A stretch of 64,000 nt of DNA from Chitinophaga oryziterrae. GTDB taxonomy: Bacteria; Bacteroidota; Bacteroidia; Chitinophagales; Chitinophagaceae. Positions 50,182 to 60,170 of the stretch are shown piece after piece. Under the pieces are notes generated by a model that saw only the letters and a list, made by a program, of their open reading frames with translations, was not told the DNA's origin and searched no databases. The stretch covers positions 186,001 to 250,000 of the forward strand of contig NZ_WRXO01000006.1 of NCBI RefSeq assembly GCF_009758125.1, given 5' to 3'. The stretch's first letter is position 1; every line of letters begins with the position of its first letter. A program made the position numbers and the translations under genes.

Positions 50182-50934
50182 ATGAAAATAACCCGGTACA
50201 TACCCGTTAAAGCTTTACAGCCATTCATTAAGACTTTCATGATCATTGAAAGCGATAATGGTATGGAAAATAAGATATTGCCGGATACTTCCCTTGTAAT
50301 GGCTTTCAGGTTAAGAGGTAAGATTACGGACTCAAAAGAAATATTATCCTCCTCTTCCATCACCGGATTAAGAAATGCCCCCCGTTTAATAAGTTATTCG
50401 AAAGATGCTGCTACACTGCTGGTTACCTTCACAGAAGGAGGGGCGGCTGCATTCTTCCCTTTACCCTTACATGAATTGTTCGGTAGCAGTATTTCACTGG
50501 ATAATTTCATGCGTACGGATCAGATAGAAGATCAGTTGATGAATGCTGTCAATAATGAAGAACGGATCAGCATCATGCAGCATTTTCTTTTGTCCAGGTT
50601 AAAATCCCCCAACTCAGATGCGCTTATCCTCAGCGCTATACAGCAGATAAAAAATACGAACGGAGGTCTCAGGATAAAAGATTTGTCTGCTGATTTGTAT
50701 ATCAGTCAGGATGCATTCGAAAAGAGGTTCAGGAAGATAACGGGGACTTCTCCGAAGCAGTTCGCAGGAATAGTACGTTTGAAAAGCATCATCGCACAAT
50801 ATTCTGATGCCACGAATTTAACCGATATCGCTCATTCCGCAGGTTACTTCGACCAGGCACACTTCACAAAGACGTTTAAATCCTTCACCGGACAAACACC
50901 ACAATCATTTTTTACGACTCCAATGCGGTGGTAA
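50182..50934 (+). CDS. AraC-family transcriptional regulator
   Basis: 250 residues. The N-terminal part, MKITRYIPVKALQPFIKTFMIIES, resembles the DUF6597-type sensor of short AraC proteins. The C-terminal HTH region is GGLRIKDLSADLYISQDAFEKRFRKITGTSPKQFAGIVR and NLTDIAHSAGYFDQAHFTKTFKSFTGQTPQSF. It is divergent from the GH95-like gene, which it may regulate. Confidence 0.9.
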   Translation: MKITRYIPVKALQPFIKTFMIIESDNGMENKILPDTSLVMAFRLRGKITDSKEILSSSSITGLRNAPRLISYSKDAATLLVTFTEGGAAAFFPLPLHELFGSSISLDNFMRTDQIEDQLMNAVNNEERISIMQHFLLSRLKSPNSDALILSAIQQIKNTNGGLRIKDLSADLYISQDAFEKRFRKITGTSPKQFAGIVRLKSIIAQYSDATNLTDIAHSAGYFDQAHFTKTFKSFTGQTPQSFFTTPMRW

Positions 50935-51005
50935 AAGAAAAAATTATAGTTTCACTTCTTCTACTTCAGACTTATCAAATTCTCTTTTGAAATTTTCTTA
51001 TAAAA

Positions 51006-51038
51006 AAAGGGCAGACAAATATACTTTGTCTGCCCTTT
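51006..51038 (-). terminator. Rho-independent terminator of the small basic protein gene
   Basis: AAAGGGCAGACAAA (51006-51019) pairs perfectly over 14 bp with TTTGTCTGCCCTTT (51025-51038) around TATAC. On the minus strand the stem runs into TTTTTTTA. Confidence 0.85.
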
Positions 51039-51055
51039 AAATGAGATTATATATA

Positions 51056-51232
51056 TTATGAATGCTTTACCTTAGAAGTGCTAATTACTCTTTTTTTAGG
51101 TATAAAGCGTTTCTTCTTACCCGTTGCTTTATAATGAGCGATAGCATCGCTGATCATTGATCTGTCTTTTGTAGTTAACGGCCTGGGATCAACTACCAAA
51201 TTCACGCCTTTAGGTTCTTTAATGTATCCCAT
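51056..51232 (-). CDS. Small basic protein, conserved-hypothetical type
   Basis: 58 residues, beginning MGYIKEPKGVNLVVDPRPLT and continuing TKDRSMISDAIAHYKATGKKKRFIPKKRVISTSKVKHS. The start MGYIKEPKGV followed by RPLT...ISxxI is, from memory, common among short hypothetical proteins of Bacteroidota; no function is known. It has its own strong terminator 18 bp downstream. The Lys/Arg-rich C-terminus suggests nucleic-acid contact. Confidence 0.65.
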   Translation of the reverse strand: MGYIKEPKGVNLVVDPRPLTTKDRSMISDAIAHYKATGKKKRFIPKKRVISTSKVKHS

Positions 51233-51239
51233 GGTTTTA

Positions 51240-51665
51240 TAGTTTAAAATATCTGTTAATAAGTTTTACTGACGCAGGAGTAAAGATAACCATCCTATGA
51301 TTACCTATATGAGTTGCACCTAACATTTTTTGACTGTCCCGGCATATGTGAATTTACTAAAAATTATCTATCTACTGTTGTTCCTCGTTCGTGACTCAGT
51401 TTAATTACATAATCTTCGCGTCAGATGTTATTGCTTATAAATACACCTTATCTGACGTGAATTTTAGGTGAAGTTAAATTGAAAAACAAATCCTCAGCCC
51501 ATATTCAAACGCTACATCAGGGAACTAAACAGTCAGATTCAGTGTATTTATAAGCAATAACATCATAACTAAGCCACTACTATCTCCCGTCATTCCTCCT
51601 CCTGATCCTCATCATAATTCTTTAAAAAGAATAAAATAACCTTTGCATGGTTTAAAAGAACTACA
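51240..51665. other. Intergenic region with a long inverted repeat
   Basis: No gene was found in these 426 bp. The only structure seen is the inverted repeat at 51424-51564 and, just before the next ATG, a TAACCTTTG (51637-51645), which is a -7 element with one extra spacer base. Confidence 0.6.
51424..51564. repeat. 33-bp imperfect inverted repeat (23 bp perfect core)
   Basis: Bases 51424-51446 are the exact reverse complement of 51542-51564 (23 of 23). After a 3-bp mismatch, 51450-51456 pairs with 51532-51538, giving 30 of 33. The arms are separated by 75 bp. A competing short dyad, CGTCAGAT (51419-51426) with ATCTGACG (51450-51457), would fold the left arm on itself. Confidence 0.85.
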
Positions 51666-53336
51666 ATGTTGCACAGTTTTCACATACCCGTTTTAGGATT
51701 GAGTTATTCTATTGATACACCTGTAAAAGTGGCCCGGTTTGGCATTTCATCTGTTGTGTCAATAGTGGAGGATGAGCTGATAGAGAAGATGAGAGAATAT
51801 TATTGTACGCAGTCGGAAGAAGAATATATTGCGATTACTGTAAAAGACGAGGATTACCGTGCCAGGAGAATAACGGCATACCTGGATTTACTGGACAGGA
51901 TCGTGAAAAAGCAGATGGACGTTTTAAAAGAAGAACCTTTTGAAGAAGGTAAGGATATTGTAAAGTACTTCGAAATGCTGCCCGCACATTCGAATACAAA
52001 AGCACTTTACGATCAGATGCTGGCAGCAGATAATAAAGCGGTACTACAGGCACAATTAAGAAAAGAAATAAGGCAGGGTGCGATCGATGTAAACATTATG
52101 GCAAAGATCGATAATGGTACCGGTGAAAACTCTGATGCACTGGCCGCATTAAGAGGTGTGGCGAACAGCACATTGAAAACAAGTGTTGTTTTATCAGCAG
52201 GATACAACCCCCGTCTCTATAATTATGTAACGAATTTCAGTTGCTTCCACCCTTATGGTGATAAAAAGATCATCCTCAAGGTAAGTGATTACCGCTCTGC
52301 TCTGGTACAGGGAAAGCTGCTGGCAAAGAAAGGTATCTGGGTATCGGAGTTCCGGATAGAATCCGGACTAAACTGTGGCGGCCATGCTTTTGCTACGGAA
52401 GGGATGCTGCTGGGTCCCATTTTAGAAGAGTTTAAAAACAAACGTACAGCATTGAGAGCAGAACTGGAAGAACTGGCCAACGTAAAAGACCTGCCACTGA
52501 AAATAACGGTACAGGGAGGGATAGGCACTGCCAACGAAGACCAGTTCATGACAGAATATTATGAAGTAGATGGTACCGGCTGGGGGAGTCCCTTCCTGCT
52601 TGTTCCTGAAGCTACCAATGTAGAGGAACATACGTTACAACAACTGGCCACTGCAAAAAAAGAAGATTATTTTCTGAGTAAGGCGTCCCCTTTAGGCGTC
52701 GCATTCCAGAATTTCAGACCCAGTACTTCAGAAGAACAACGTAAACTACGCATTGAGAAAAACAGGCCCGGCAGCCCCTGTTATAAGAAATTCCTGGCCA
52801 CAGATACCGAATTCACGGCAACTCCCATCTGCACGGCTTCCCGTCAGTACCAGGATTTAAAAATAAAACAACTGAAAGCCAAAGGTCTGCCGGCGGAAGA
52901 ACTCCAGGCAGAACTGGATAACGTTACCAGCAAAGACTGCCTCTGCGAAGGACTCAGTGTATCCGTATATCTTAAAAACAATATCCCGGTAGCACATAAC
53001 CTTACTGCAGTTACCATCTGCCCAGGCCCCAACCTGGCTTATTTCTCCGGAGTATTCTCCCTGAAACAGATGGTAGATCATATTTATGGTAAGGTGAACA
53101 TCCTGAACAATTTACCGAGGCCCAATATGTTCATCAATGAAATACAGCTATATATTGATTACCTGAAGAACAACAATGTAAAGCAGAAATTCAGGGATAA
53201 CCTGCTGGAAGGTATTGAATACTATAAAAATCTGCTCCCTTCTTTCAAAAGGGAAACCAAACAATATTTAAATGAGATGCTGGACCAGCTAAACGGTCAG
53301 CGCCAGCTCTTATTAGAAATTAACCCCTTAAATTAA
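51666..53336 (+). CDS. Large conserved protein of unknown function, possible FMN/TIM-barrel type
   Basis: 556 residues, no signal peptide. The first 130 residues are helical and charged. Residues about 195-330 contain ISAGYNPRLYNYVTNF-like sequence, LLAKKGIWVSEFRIESGLNCGGHAFATEG, KITVQGGIGTANEDQF and YYEVDGTGWGSPFLLVPE. The glycine-rich turns and order (GGHA, QGGIGT, GTGWGS) recall nitronate monooxygenase or glutamate-synthase-type TIM barrels, but no standard FMN motif can be confirmed. Cys residues cluster late (SPCYKKF, ATPICTASRQ, SKDCLCEG, VTICPGP), which might bind a metal or Fe-S cluster. It precedes the second sigma/FecR locus by 38 bp but is probably independent. Confidence 0.5.
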   Translation: MLHSFHIPVLGLSYSIDTPVKVARFGISSVVSIVEDELIEKMREYYCTQSEEEYIAITVKDEDYRARRITAYLDLLDRIVKKQMDVLKEEPFEEGKDIVKYFEMLPAHSNTKALYDQMLAADNKAVLQAQLRKEIRQGAIDVNIMAKIDNGTGENSDALAALRGVANSTLKTSVVLSAGYNPRLYNYVTNFSCFHPYGDKKIILKVSDYRSALVQGKLLAKKGIWVSEFRIESGLNCGGHAFATEGMLLGPILEEFKNKRTALRAELEELANVKDLPLKITVQGGIGTANEDQFMTEYYEVDGTGWGSPFLLVPEATNVEEHTLQQLATAKKEDYFLSKASPLGVAFQNFRPSTSEEQRKLRIEKNRPGSPCYKKFLATDTEFTATPICTASRQYQDLKIKQLKAKGLPAEELQAELDNVTSKDCLCEGLSVSVYLKNNIPVAHNLTAVTICPGPNLAYFSGVFSLKQMVDHIYGKVNILNNLPRPNMFINEIQLYIDYLKNNNVKQKFRDNLLEGIEYYKNLLPSFKRETKQYLNEMLDQLNGQRQLLLEINPLN

Positions 53337-53374
53337 AGAGAGAGTATTATTTTTACCCATTATTTTCTATTTAT

Positions 53375-53953
53375 ATGGAAATGAGTGATGGGGAGTTATT
53401 GCAAGCTATAAAGAGGGACGACACTGCTGCATTCGAGATCCTGTACGACCGTTACTGGAAAGCATTATATCTCAAAGCCTGTCAGCGGGTAGATAAAGAC
53501 GAAGCCAAAGACATAGTTCAGGAGGTCATGTTAAGCCTGTGGCGCCGCAGGAATGCTGTTTCTGCTGATAAGGACGGGGAGCTGGGGCGTTACCTTTTTA
53601 CAGCCATTAAATATAGGGTGATCAGTCATTATGCCTTCAGTGCCACTGAAGTAAAAAATGCAGAACTGTTTGATGTGCTTGATAATCATACAGATGTATT
53701 GGAAACAAAAGAGCTGAAGGCCCTGATTGAAGCCGCCGTAAACCGGTTGCCCGCCCGTATGCAACAAATATTCCGGATGAGCCGGGAAGATGATCACTCT
53801 ATTGCGGATATCGCCAGAATCCTCAACCTTTCCGAACAAACCGTTAAGAATCAACTAACTGAAGCGCTTAAAAGACTCCGTACCTCCCTTCAGACCAATA
53901 CCCCCGGCGAGTGGGCCCTGGTCATCCTCTGTATTATTTTAAATAAATTTTAA
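53375..53953 (+). CDS. ECF RNA polymerase sigma factor
   Basis: 192 residues. Sigma-2: DGELLQAIKRDDTAAFEILYDRYWKALYLKACQRVDKDEAKDIVQEVMLSLWRRR. Sigma-4: MQQIFRMSREDDHSIADIARILNLSEQTVKNQLTEALKRLR. The start may also be ATG 53381. It heads the sigma-FecR-SusC-SusD-GH76 locus and should direct its transcription when the FecR protein releases it. Confidence 0.93.
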   Translation: MEMSDGELLQAIKRDDTAAFEILYDRYWKALYLKACQRVDKDEAKDIVQEVMLSLWRRRNAVSADKDGELGRYLFTAIKYRVISHYAFSATEVKNAELFDVLDNHTDVLETKELKALIEAAVNRLPARMQQIFRMSREDDHSIADIARILNLSEQTVKNQLTEALKRLRTSLQTNTPGEWALVILCIILNKF

Positions 53954-54007
53954 AACCGACTAGTACCAAATCCCTTTTTCTGAGATAAGGTAATAAACTA
54001 GTCCACG

Positions 54008-54904
54008 TTGCAAGCAAAAAACATCAAACAACTCCTCAGGCAATACCTGCTGGGAAAGGCACCGGAAAAAGAATCCGGGGTCATAGACCAGTGGTACGAC
54101 TCCTTCAATGAAGACCTTCACCTTACCAAAGAGCAGGAAGAACAGCTCCGCCAGGAAATGTGGCAACATATCCATCCGCAAATTAAGGTTGCTAAAACCT
54201 TTTACTTGCAGGCTGCAAAGGCTGCTGCGGTGGCCTTATTACTGGCAGGCGCAGGGCTTACCTACTTCCTGGTAAGAGAACGACCCGCTATATTCACCGA
54301 GATCATTACCCGCTCAGGTGAAAAGAAGACAGTGACCTTGCCAGACGGAACCATTCTGTCCATTAACGCGGGTTCTACCATCCGTATCACCGCCGAAAGG
54401 ACCCTCAGCATCCTCGACGGGGAAGTGTTCTTCGACGTGAAAGGAGATCCCCGCAAGGCATTTATCGTGGAAAGCGGCCCGCTCACTACCACTGTACTGG
54501 GTACCTCTTTTAATATTACCGCCTATAAAGCGCTGCACAACCTCAGCGTAGGGGTCGTTAGCGGTAAGGTAAGCGTGAAAGGATACGGTATACTGGCGAA
54601 AAACCAGGCCCTGGTATACGATAAACAAACAGGTACGGGTAAAATAGATTCCCTCGACCAGCACTCACTGGAATGGCAGCAGGGTAAACTCCTGCTCAAT
54701 GACGTCTCTTTCGATGAGATGGTAGTAATGATGCAGAAAAACTTCGGTATCACCATCACCGCCAACCAGGAGGAAGTGAAAGCGACCAGGTACACCACCG
54801 AATTGTCTACCGTTATGGAGCCTGTAAAGGCCGCAGAAGTACTGGCAGCCATCCATCAGCTTAAAATCAAAGCAACAACCAATCAAATTCTGATTTACAA
54901 ATAA
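54008..54904 (+). CDS. FecR-family anti-sigma factor, TTG start
   Basis: 298 residues if translation begins at TTG 54008; no ATG occurs before residue 51, which would remove the conserved N-terminal sigma-binding part (LLRQYLLGKAPEKESGVIDQWY). Membrane segment about 69-87 (AAAVALLLAGAGLTYFLV). FecR domain about 95-190 (RSGEKKTVTLPDGTILSINAGS, VESGPLTTTVLGTSFNI). C-terminal DUF4974-type domain about 220-298 (LLNDVSFDEMVVMMQKNFGITI). It transmits the signal from the SusC STN domain to the sigma factor. Confidence 0.88.
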   Translation: MQAKNIKQLLRQYLLGKAPEKESGVIDQWYDSFNEDLHLTKEQEEQLRQEMWQHIHPQIKVAKTFYLQAAKAAAVALLLAGAGLTYFLVRERPAIFTEIITRSGEKKTVTLPDGTILSINAGSTIRITAERTLSILDGEVFFDVKGDPRKAFIVESGPLTTTVLGTSFNITAYKALHNLSVGVVSGKVSVKGYGILAKNQALVYDKQTGTGKIDSLDQHSLEWQQGKLLLNDVSFDEMVVMMQKNFGITITANQEEVKATRYTTELSTVMEPVKAAEVLAAIHQLKIKATTNQILIYK

Positions 54905-54951
54905 ACAAGGTACAGACCTCTGTGCTGAAATTCCATGTCACTCACCACTCA

Positions 54952-57900
54952 ATGCCTGAACTACGTATGAAAAAATTGATCAAAACACTCAGAAAGAGAG
55001 TGCTGGCAATTGTCCTTATTTTCACGTCCGCCTTATTACCTGCCTACGCAGGTCAGGGGCAGATCCTGAAAGAAACCAATGTCACCATCAACCTGAAAAG
55101 CGGTTCCCTGGAATCTGCCATCAGAGAACTGCAGCAATCCACGAAAGTTACTTTTGCGTACGACAAACAACTGCTCAGCTCATATCCCGTTGGTAATTAC
55201 TCTTTCTCCAACGAACGACTGGATAATGTATTGAAGACATTATTACAAAACAAACAGCTGGGCTTCCAGGAAGTAAATGACATCGTTGTCATCAGCAAAT
55301 TGCCTGCTGGCACTACACAGGATGCTCCGGCCAAACGTGCAGATATCATTATTTCCGGTACCGTAGTGGATGAAAACGGTAAAGGTATGCCTGGTGTAAG
55401 TGTGGCGGTCCGCGGTGTAAGTACCATGACTACCACCGGTACGGATGGTAAATTCAAAATCATCGTGCAGTCTCCGGAGGCTGTATTGGCCTTCAGCTTC
55501 ATCGGTTACGAAACGGTAGAAATGCCTGTTGGTACAAAAACTACGCTCAACATACAGATGAAAGTGGCGAGCAAATCCCTCAGTGAAGTGGCGGTAGTAG
55601 GTTTTGGTGTACAGCGTAAAGTAAGCCTGGTAGGCGCTCAGTCTACCATCAGAGCAACTGAATTCAAACAGCCTGCTGCTGATATCACCACTATGCTGGC
55701 AGGACGTGTAGCCGGTGTGGTAGGTGTACAACGCTCCGGTGAACCGGGTAAAAGCGGGGCTGATATCTGGATCCGTGGTATCTCTACTTTCGGTGATGGT
55801 AACAGCTCCAGCCCATTAATTCTCGTTGATGGGGTAGAACGTTCTATCAACAATATCTCCGCTGAAGATATCGAATCATTCACCATCCTGAAAGATGCTG
55901 CCGGTACTGCCGTATATGGTGTACGTGGTGCAAACGGGGTAATCCTGGTGAAAACGAAAAGCGGGAAAGTAGGAAAACCTCAGATCTATTTCGATTATAA
56001 TGAAGGGGTGAACACCTTCACGAAAAGACCCGAAATGCTGGACGGTATCTCCTACATGAACCTGGCCAACGAAGCGGTAACTACCCGCAACCGTACACCG
56101 GTTTACTCCCAGGAGTATATCAATAATACAAAGAACGGGGTAGATCCTTTGTTATATCCAAACGTAGACTGGATGAACGCTGTATTTAATAAATATGGTC
56201 ATACCCGCAGCGCTAACTTAAATGCCAGCGGTGGTGTGGAAAATGCACAGTACTACGTATCACTGGGTTACTTCAACGAAACCGGTTTCCTGAAAACAGA
56301 CGAACTGGCGAAGTATAACTCTTCCCTCAAATATAACCGTTATAACTTCACCAGTAACCTCAACCTGAAAATCACTAAAACGACCAAACTGGATATTGGC
56401 CTGCAGGGATATTTCTCTAATGGCAACTACCCGGGTATCAACACTGCTGATATCTTCCAGAGCGCTATGGACGCTGCTCCGGTGGCCTATCCGATCATGT
56501 ATCCGGGCGGGCTCGTTCCTGGTCAGTCCTCTAATGGTGGTTTCAGGAACCCATATGCAGACCTGACGCGCAGAGGTTACCGCAACGAATTTAAAAACCA
56601 GCTCTTTTCCAATATCAGGGCTACACAGGACCTCGGCGGGCTGACCAAAGGCCTGACGGCTACCGCCATGTTCGCGTTTGATACCTACAATCAGAACTTC
56701 ATCACCAGATCTAAAAGAGAAGATACTTACTTCCCGGACCAGGTGAATCCTTATAAGGCGGATGGATCATTAAACCTGATCAAAACATTTACCGGTGATG
56801 ATTACCTGAGCTTCGATAAAGATGACGGTGATCGTCGGACTACCCGTAAATTCTATACGGAAGCGGCCCTTAACTACGACAGAAGCTTTGGTAAACACCG
56901 TGTTGGTGCACTGGGATTATTTTACTCCAGCGACCTCTCAAATACGCTGGCAGGTGATTTCATCAGCTCTATTCCTGAAAGGTCATTAGGTACTGCCGGA
57001 AGAGTCGCTTACTCATACGACGACAGATACTTCGCTGAATTCAACTTCGGTTATAACGGTTCTGAAACATTCGCTCCGCAAAACCGTTTCGGGTTCTTCC
57101 CCGCTATAGGTTTTGGCTGGATAGTATCTAACGAGAAATTCTTCTCTCCACTTAAAAACGCTGTTTCCTTCCTGAAATTCCGTTACTCAAATGGTAACTC
57201 CGGTTTGAGCAGCACAGGTACAAGATTCCTGTACATCACCAACCTGAGTACTTATAATGATGCTTACGGCTTCGGTAAAGCATTCAGCAACACAGGTGGT
57301 ATCAATATAGACAGATACGCCACGAACGTACAATGGTCCGTGTCTAACAAACAGGACCTCGGTATGGAATTCCATACTTTAAATGATCACCTGTCTGTAA
57401 TCTTTGACCTGTTTAAGGAACACCGTACCGGTATCTTCCTGAAAAGAGCTTCCAATGTAGACTTCATGGGGCTTCAGAATCAGCAGTATGCGAACCTGGG
57501 TATCGTGAATAACAAAGGACTGGATGCAACTGTTGAATACAGCACCCGCATCGGTCAGGTAGATGTGCAGTTCCGCGGTAACATCACTTATACGAAAGAT
57601 GTATTGATTGAAGATGATACCCCTCCGCAGAACTATCCATGGATGGAACATCGCGGAAACAATGTACTGGCCCGCTATGGCTATATCGCAGAAGGATTGT
57701 TCAGAGATGATGCCGAGATCAAGGCAAGCGCTGTGCCGGGTGATAAGAACGCTGTAATGCCAGGTGATATCAAGTACAAAGATTTAAATGGAGATGGCCT
57801 GATCAATAACTATGATGTAACGAAAATCGGTCGCGGTGATCTGCCTTCTTTAGTATACGGTTTTGGTTTTAACGTTGCTTACAAAGGCTTTAATATCGGC

Positions 57901-58335
57901 CTGATGTTCCAGGGTATTTCAAACGCAGACCGTATGCTGCAGGGTTCTGCCATCATTCCTTTCAACGGTGGGGGTGGTGTAACCAATGCTTATGCTATTG
58001 CGGAAGACAGATGGACTGTAGACAATCCGCGTCAGGATGCATTCTACCCACGCCTTGCATATGGCGAATCTGAGAACAAGAACAATACACAGGCCAGTTC
58101 CTGGTGGGTAAAAGATGTAAGCTTCATGCGTTTGAAGTCAGCGCAGATTGCCTACAATCTGCCATCCACATTCCTGAACAGGGCAGGTATCCGCAATTCA
58201 TCTATCTACCTGCAGGGTATCAACCTGCTTACCTTCAGTAAGTTCAAACTCTGGGACCCTGAGTTGAATACGAATAACGGGACCAGCTATCCGAATGTGA
58301 GAACGGTTTCCCTTGGCATGAACTTAAGATTTTAA
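54952..58335 (+). CDS. SusC/RagA-family TonB-dependent transporter with STN signalling domain
   Basis: 1127 residues from ATG 54952 (GTG 54922 and ATG 54967 are in-frame alternatives; 54967 gives a standard signal peptide MKKLIKTLRKRVLAIVLIF). Order: signal peptide ending PAYA, STN domain about 55-120 (VTINLKSGSLESAIRELQQ, NERLDNVLKTLLQNKQLGF), carboxypeptidase-regulatory-like domain (ISGTVVDENGKGMPGVSVAV), SusC signature EVAVVGFGVQRKVSLVGA, plug (ILVDGVERSINNISAEDIE, GVRGANGVILVKTK), barrel ending in FRF-type MNLRF. The STN domain fits the sigma/FecR pair just upstream. With the GH76 gene downstream, alpha-mannan oligosaccharide is the likely cargo. Confidence 0.95.
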   Translation: MPELRMKKLIKTLRKRVLAIVLIFTSALLPAYAGQGQILKETNVTINLKSGSLESAIRELQQSTKVTFAYDKQLLSSYPVGNYSFSNERLDNVLKTLLQNKQLGFQEVNDIVVISKLPAGTTQDAPAKRADIIISGTVVDENGKGMPGVSVAVRGVSTMTTTGTDGKFKIIVQSPEAVLAFSFIGYETVEMPVGTKTTLNIQMKVASKSLSEVAVVGFGVQRKVSLVGAQSTIRATEFKQPAADITTMLAGRVAGVVGVQRSGEPGKSGADIWIRGISTFGDGNSSSPLILVDGVERSINNISAEDIESFTILKDAAGTAVYGVRGANGVILVKTKSGKVGKPQIYFDYNEGVNTFTKRPEMLDGISYMNLANEAVTTRNRTPVYSQEYINNTKNGVDPLLYPNVDWMNAVFNKYGHTRSANLNASGGVENAQYYVSLGYFNETGFLKTDELAKYNSSLKYNRYNFTSNLNLKITKTTKLDIGLQGYFSNGNYPGINTADIFQSAMDAAPVAYPIMYPGGLVPGQSSNGGFRNPYADLTRRGYRNEFKNQLFSNIRATQDLGGLTKGLTATAMFAFDTYNQNFITRSKREDTYFPDQVNPYKADGSLNLIKTFTGDDYLSFDKDDGDRRTTRKFYTEAALNYDRSFGKHRVGALGLFYSSDLSNTLAGDFISSIPERSLGTAGRVAYSYDDRYFAEFNFGYNGSETFAPQNRFGFFPAIGFGWIVSNEKFFSPLKNAVSFLKFRYSNGNSGLSSTGTRFLYITNLSTYNDAYGFGKAFSNTGGINIDRYATNVQWSVSNKQDLGMEFHTLNDHLSVIFDLFKEHRTGIFLKRASNVDFMGLQNQQYANLGIVNNKGLDATVEYSTRIGQVDVQFRGNITYTKDVLIEDDTPPQNYPWMEHRGNNVLARYGYIAEGLFRDDAEIKASAVPGDKNAVMPGDIKYKDLNGDGLINNYDVTKIGRGDLPSLVYGFGFNVAYKGFNIGLMFQGISNADRMLQGSAIIPFNGGGGVTNAYAIAEDRWTVDNPRQDAFYPRLAYGESENKNNTQASSWWVKDVSFMRLKSAQIAYNLPSTFLNRAGIRNSSIYLQGINLLTFSKFKLWDPELNTNNGTSYPNVRTVSLGMNLRF

Positions 58336-58353
58336 TCCACTAAGCAAACGATT

Positions 58354-60150
58354 ATGAAAAAGCTATTATACATTTTCACGGCTTTAATTATATTTTCATC
58401 CTGCTCCAAATACCTTGACCAGGTACCGGATGACAGGCTTACTACTGAGGAAACTTTCAGAACATGGGGTACTGCGCAGAAATTCCTGGCAGATGTATAC
58501 CGTCGTGTACCGGATGAATTCGGACAACGTAATCCTGGTTCTGATGAATGCCGCGGTCTGTGGACTGGCGGTTGTGATGAAGCTGATTACGTGTGGAGTT
58601 TTGTACAGTCCAATGATGTGAACATCGGTAACTGGGATGCCAATTCCGGTTTCGTAGGTGATTACTGGAGAAACTATTATCGTGGTATCCGCGCAGCCTC
58701 CGTGTTCATTGAAAATGCGGATAAGATCACGGACCTGAGCCCGGCCCTGATCACCCGTTACAAAGCAGAGGCAAGAGCGCTGCGTGCCATGTACTATTTC
58801 TACCTGATGCGTATCTATGGCCCTGTTGTATTACTGGAAGAAAAGGCAGTCCCCGTAGATGCGAATTTACAGGTGCCCCGCAGCTCTTTCGATGAATGCG
58901 CTACCTATGTAGCAGCGGAACTGGAAAAAGCATCCGCAGATTTACCGGTTGCGCCTGCCAATGATCAGGACTATGGTCATATTACAAAGGGTGTTGCACT
59001 GGCATTCAGGGCCAACGCGCTGATGTTTGCGGCCAGCCCTTTATACAATGGTAACGCAGACCTTGCCGGCCTGACCAACAAAGACGGTAAACCACTCATC
59101 AGCCAGTCTTTTGATGTGAACAAATGGAAGACCGCTGCAGATGCGTATAAGTCTTTTTTAGACCAGTTCGTACCCGGTACTTATAGTCTGTTCAAAAAGA
59201 ACGATGCCAGCGGTAATTACAGCCCTTATCTGTCCTGCCGCGATGTAATCCTGACCGACTGGAACCCTGAGGTGATCTTCGCAAGGGTAAAGAACTCGCT
59301 GGGTTCCCGTCAGTATGAACTTACTCCTTATCACAGCGGACAAAGTTCCCGTGATGTAAAAGGAAGTGGTGGCCTTGGCGCTACGCAGAACATGGTGGAT
59401 GCCTTCTTCACAGCCAACGGAAGAAGTATCAGCGATCCTTTATCCGGTTATGTAAGCTCCGGTTATTCTGATTTTCAGTCGCCCTATGATACACATACAA
59501 AGAACATTTACAACCAGTGGGTAAACCGCGAACCCCGTTTTTATGTGAATATCACCTATGATAACAGCACCTGGTTAAATACATCTTTCGGAGAAATTAA
59601 TTCCCGCTTTTATTACACCGGTAATTCCGGTCTGAAAGCAGGTGGAGGAGACCACACAACAACAGGTTATGTTGTACGTAAGGCAATGGGTCTTGGGAAT
59701 TGGGACGTGGGTGGCCGCACACTGATCCTGATCCGCCTGGCAGAAATCTATCTCAGCTACGCAGAATGCGTAAATGAAGCAGATCCTTCCAACCCTGATG
59801 CACTGAAGTACATCAATCTCATTCGTGAAAGAGCTGGCATCCCATTGTACGGTTCTGCAGCATTACCCGCTCCAACTGGTCAGTCCGAAATGCGCGAAGC
59901 GATCCGTAAGGAACGCAGGGTGGAATTAGCGTTTGAAAACAACCGCTTCTTCGACGTGCGCAGATGGAAAATTGCAGAACAAACTGAGAATGGTCCTATG
60001 TACGGACTAAACATCAGTGCGGATTTGCCAGACTTTCTGAATGTGGTGACCTTCGAAACACGCGTGTTTAATAAACGCCACTATTTCTTCCCGATCCCGT
60101 CTAATGATGTAAACAACGACAAGCAGTTAGTGCAGAACCCGGGATGGTAA
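58354..60150 (+). CDS. SusD/RagB-family nutrient-binding outer-membrane lipoprotein
   Basis: 598 residues with lipobox FSSCSKYLDQVPDDRLTTEE (Cys17). TPR-like helices (RYKAEARALRAMYYFYLMRIYGPVVLL; ILIRLAEIYLSYAECVNEA), then RKERRVELAFENNRFFDVRRWK, and C-terminal YFFPIPSNDVNNDKQLVQNPGW. It partners the STN-type SusC 18 bp upstream and precedes the GH76 enzyme by 20 bp. Confidence 0.95.
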   Translation: MKKLLYIFTALIIFSSCSKYLDQVPDDRLTTEETFRTWGTAQKFLADVYRRVPDEFGQRNPGSDECRGLWTGGCDEADYVWSFVQSNDVNIGNWDANSGFVGDYWRNYYRGIRAASVFIENADKITDLSPALITRYKAEARALRAMYYFYLMRIYGPVVLLEEKAVPVDANLQVPRSSFDECATYVAAELEKASADLPVAPANDQDYGHITKGVALAFRANALMFAASPLYNGNADLAGLTNKDGKPLISQSFDVNKWKTAADAYKSFLDQFVPGTYSLFKKNDASGNYSPYLSCRDVILTDWNPEVIFARVKNSLGSRQYELTPYHSGQSSRDVKGSGGLGATQNMVDAFFTANGRSISDPLSGYVSSGYSDFQSPYDTHTKNIYNQWVNREPRFYVNITYDNSTWLNTSFGEINSRFYYTGNSGLKAGGGDHTTTGYVVRKAMGLGNWDVGGRTLILIRLAEIYLSYAECVNEADPSNPDALKYINLIRERAGIPLYGSAALPAPTGQSEMREAIRKERRVELAFENNRFFDVRRWKIAEQTENGPMYGLNISADLPDFLNVVTFETRVFNKRHYFFPIPSNDVNNDKQLVQNPGW

Positions 60151-60170
60151 TCCGTTAAAAAACTTTCATC

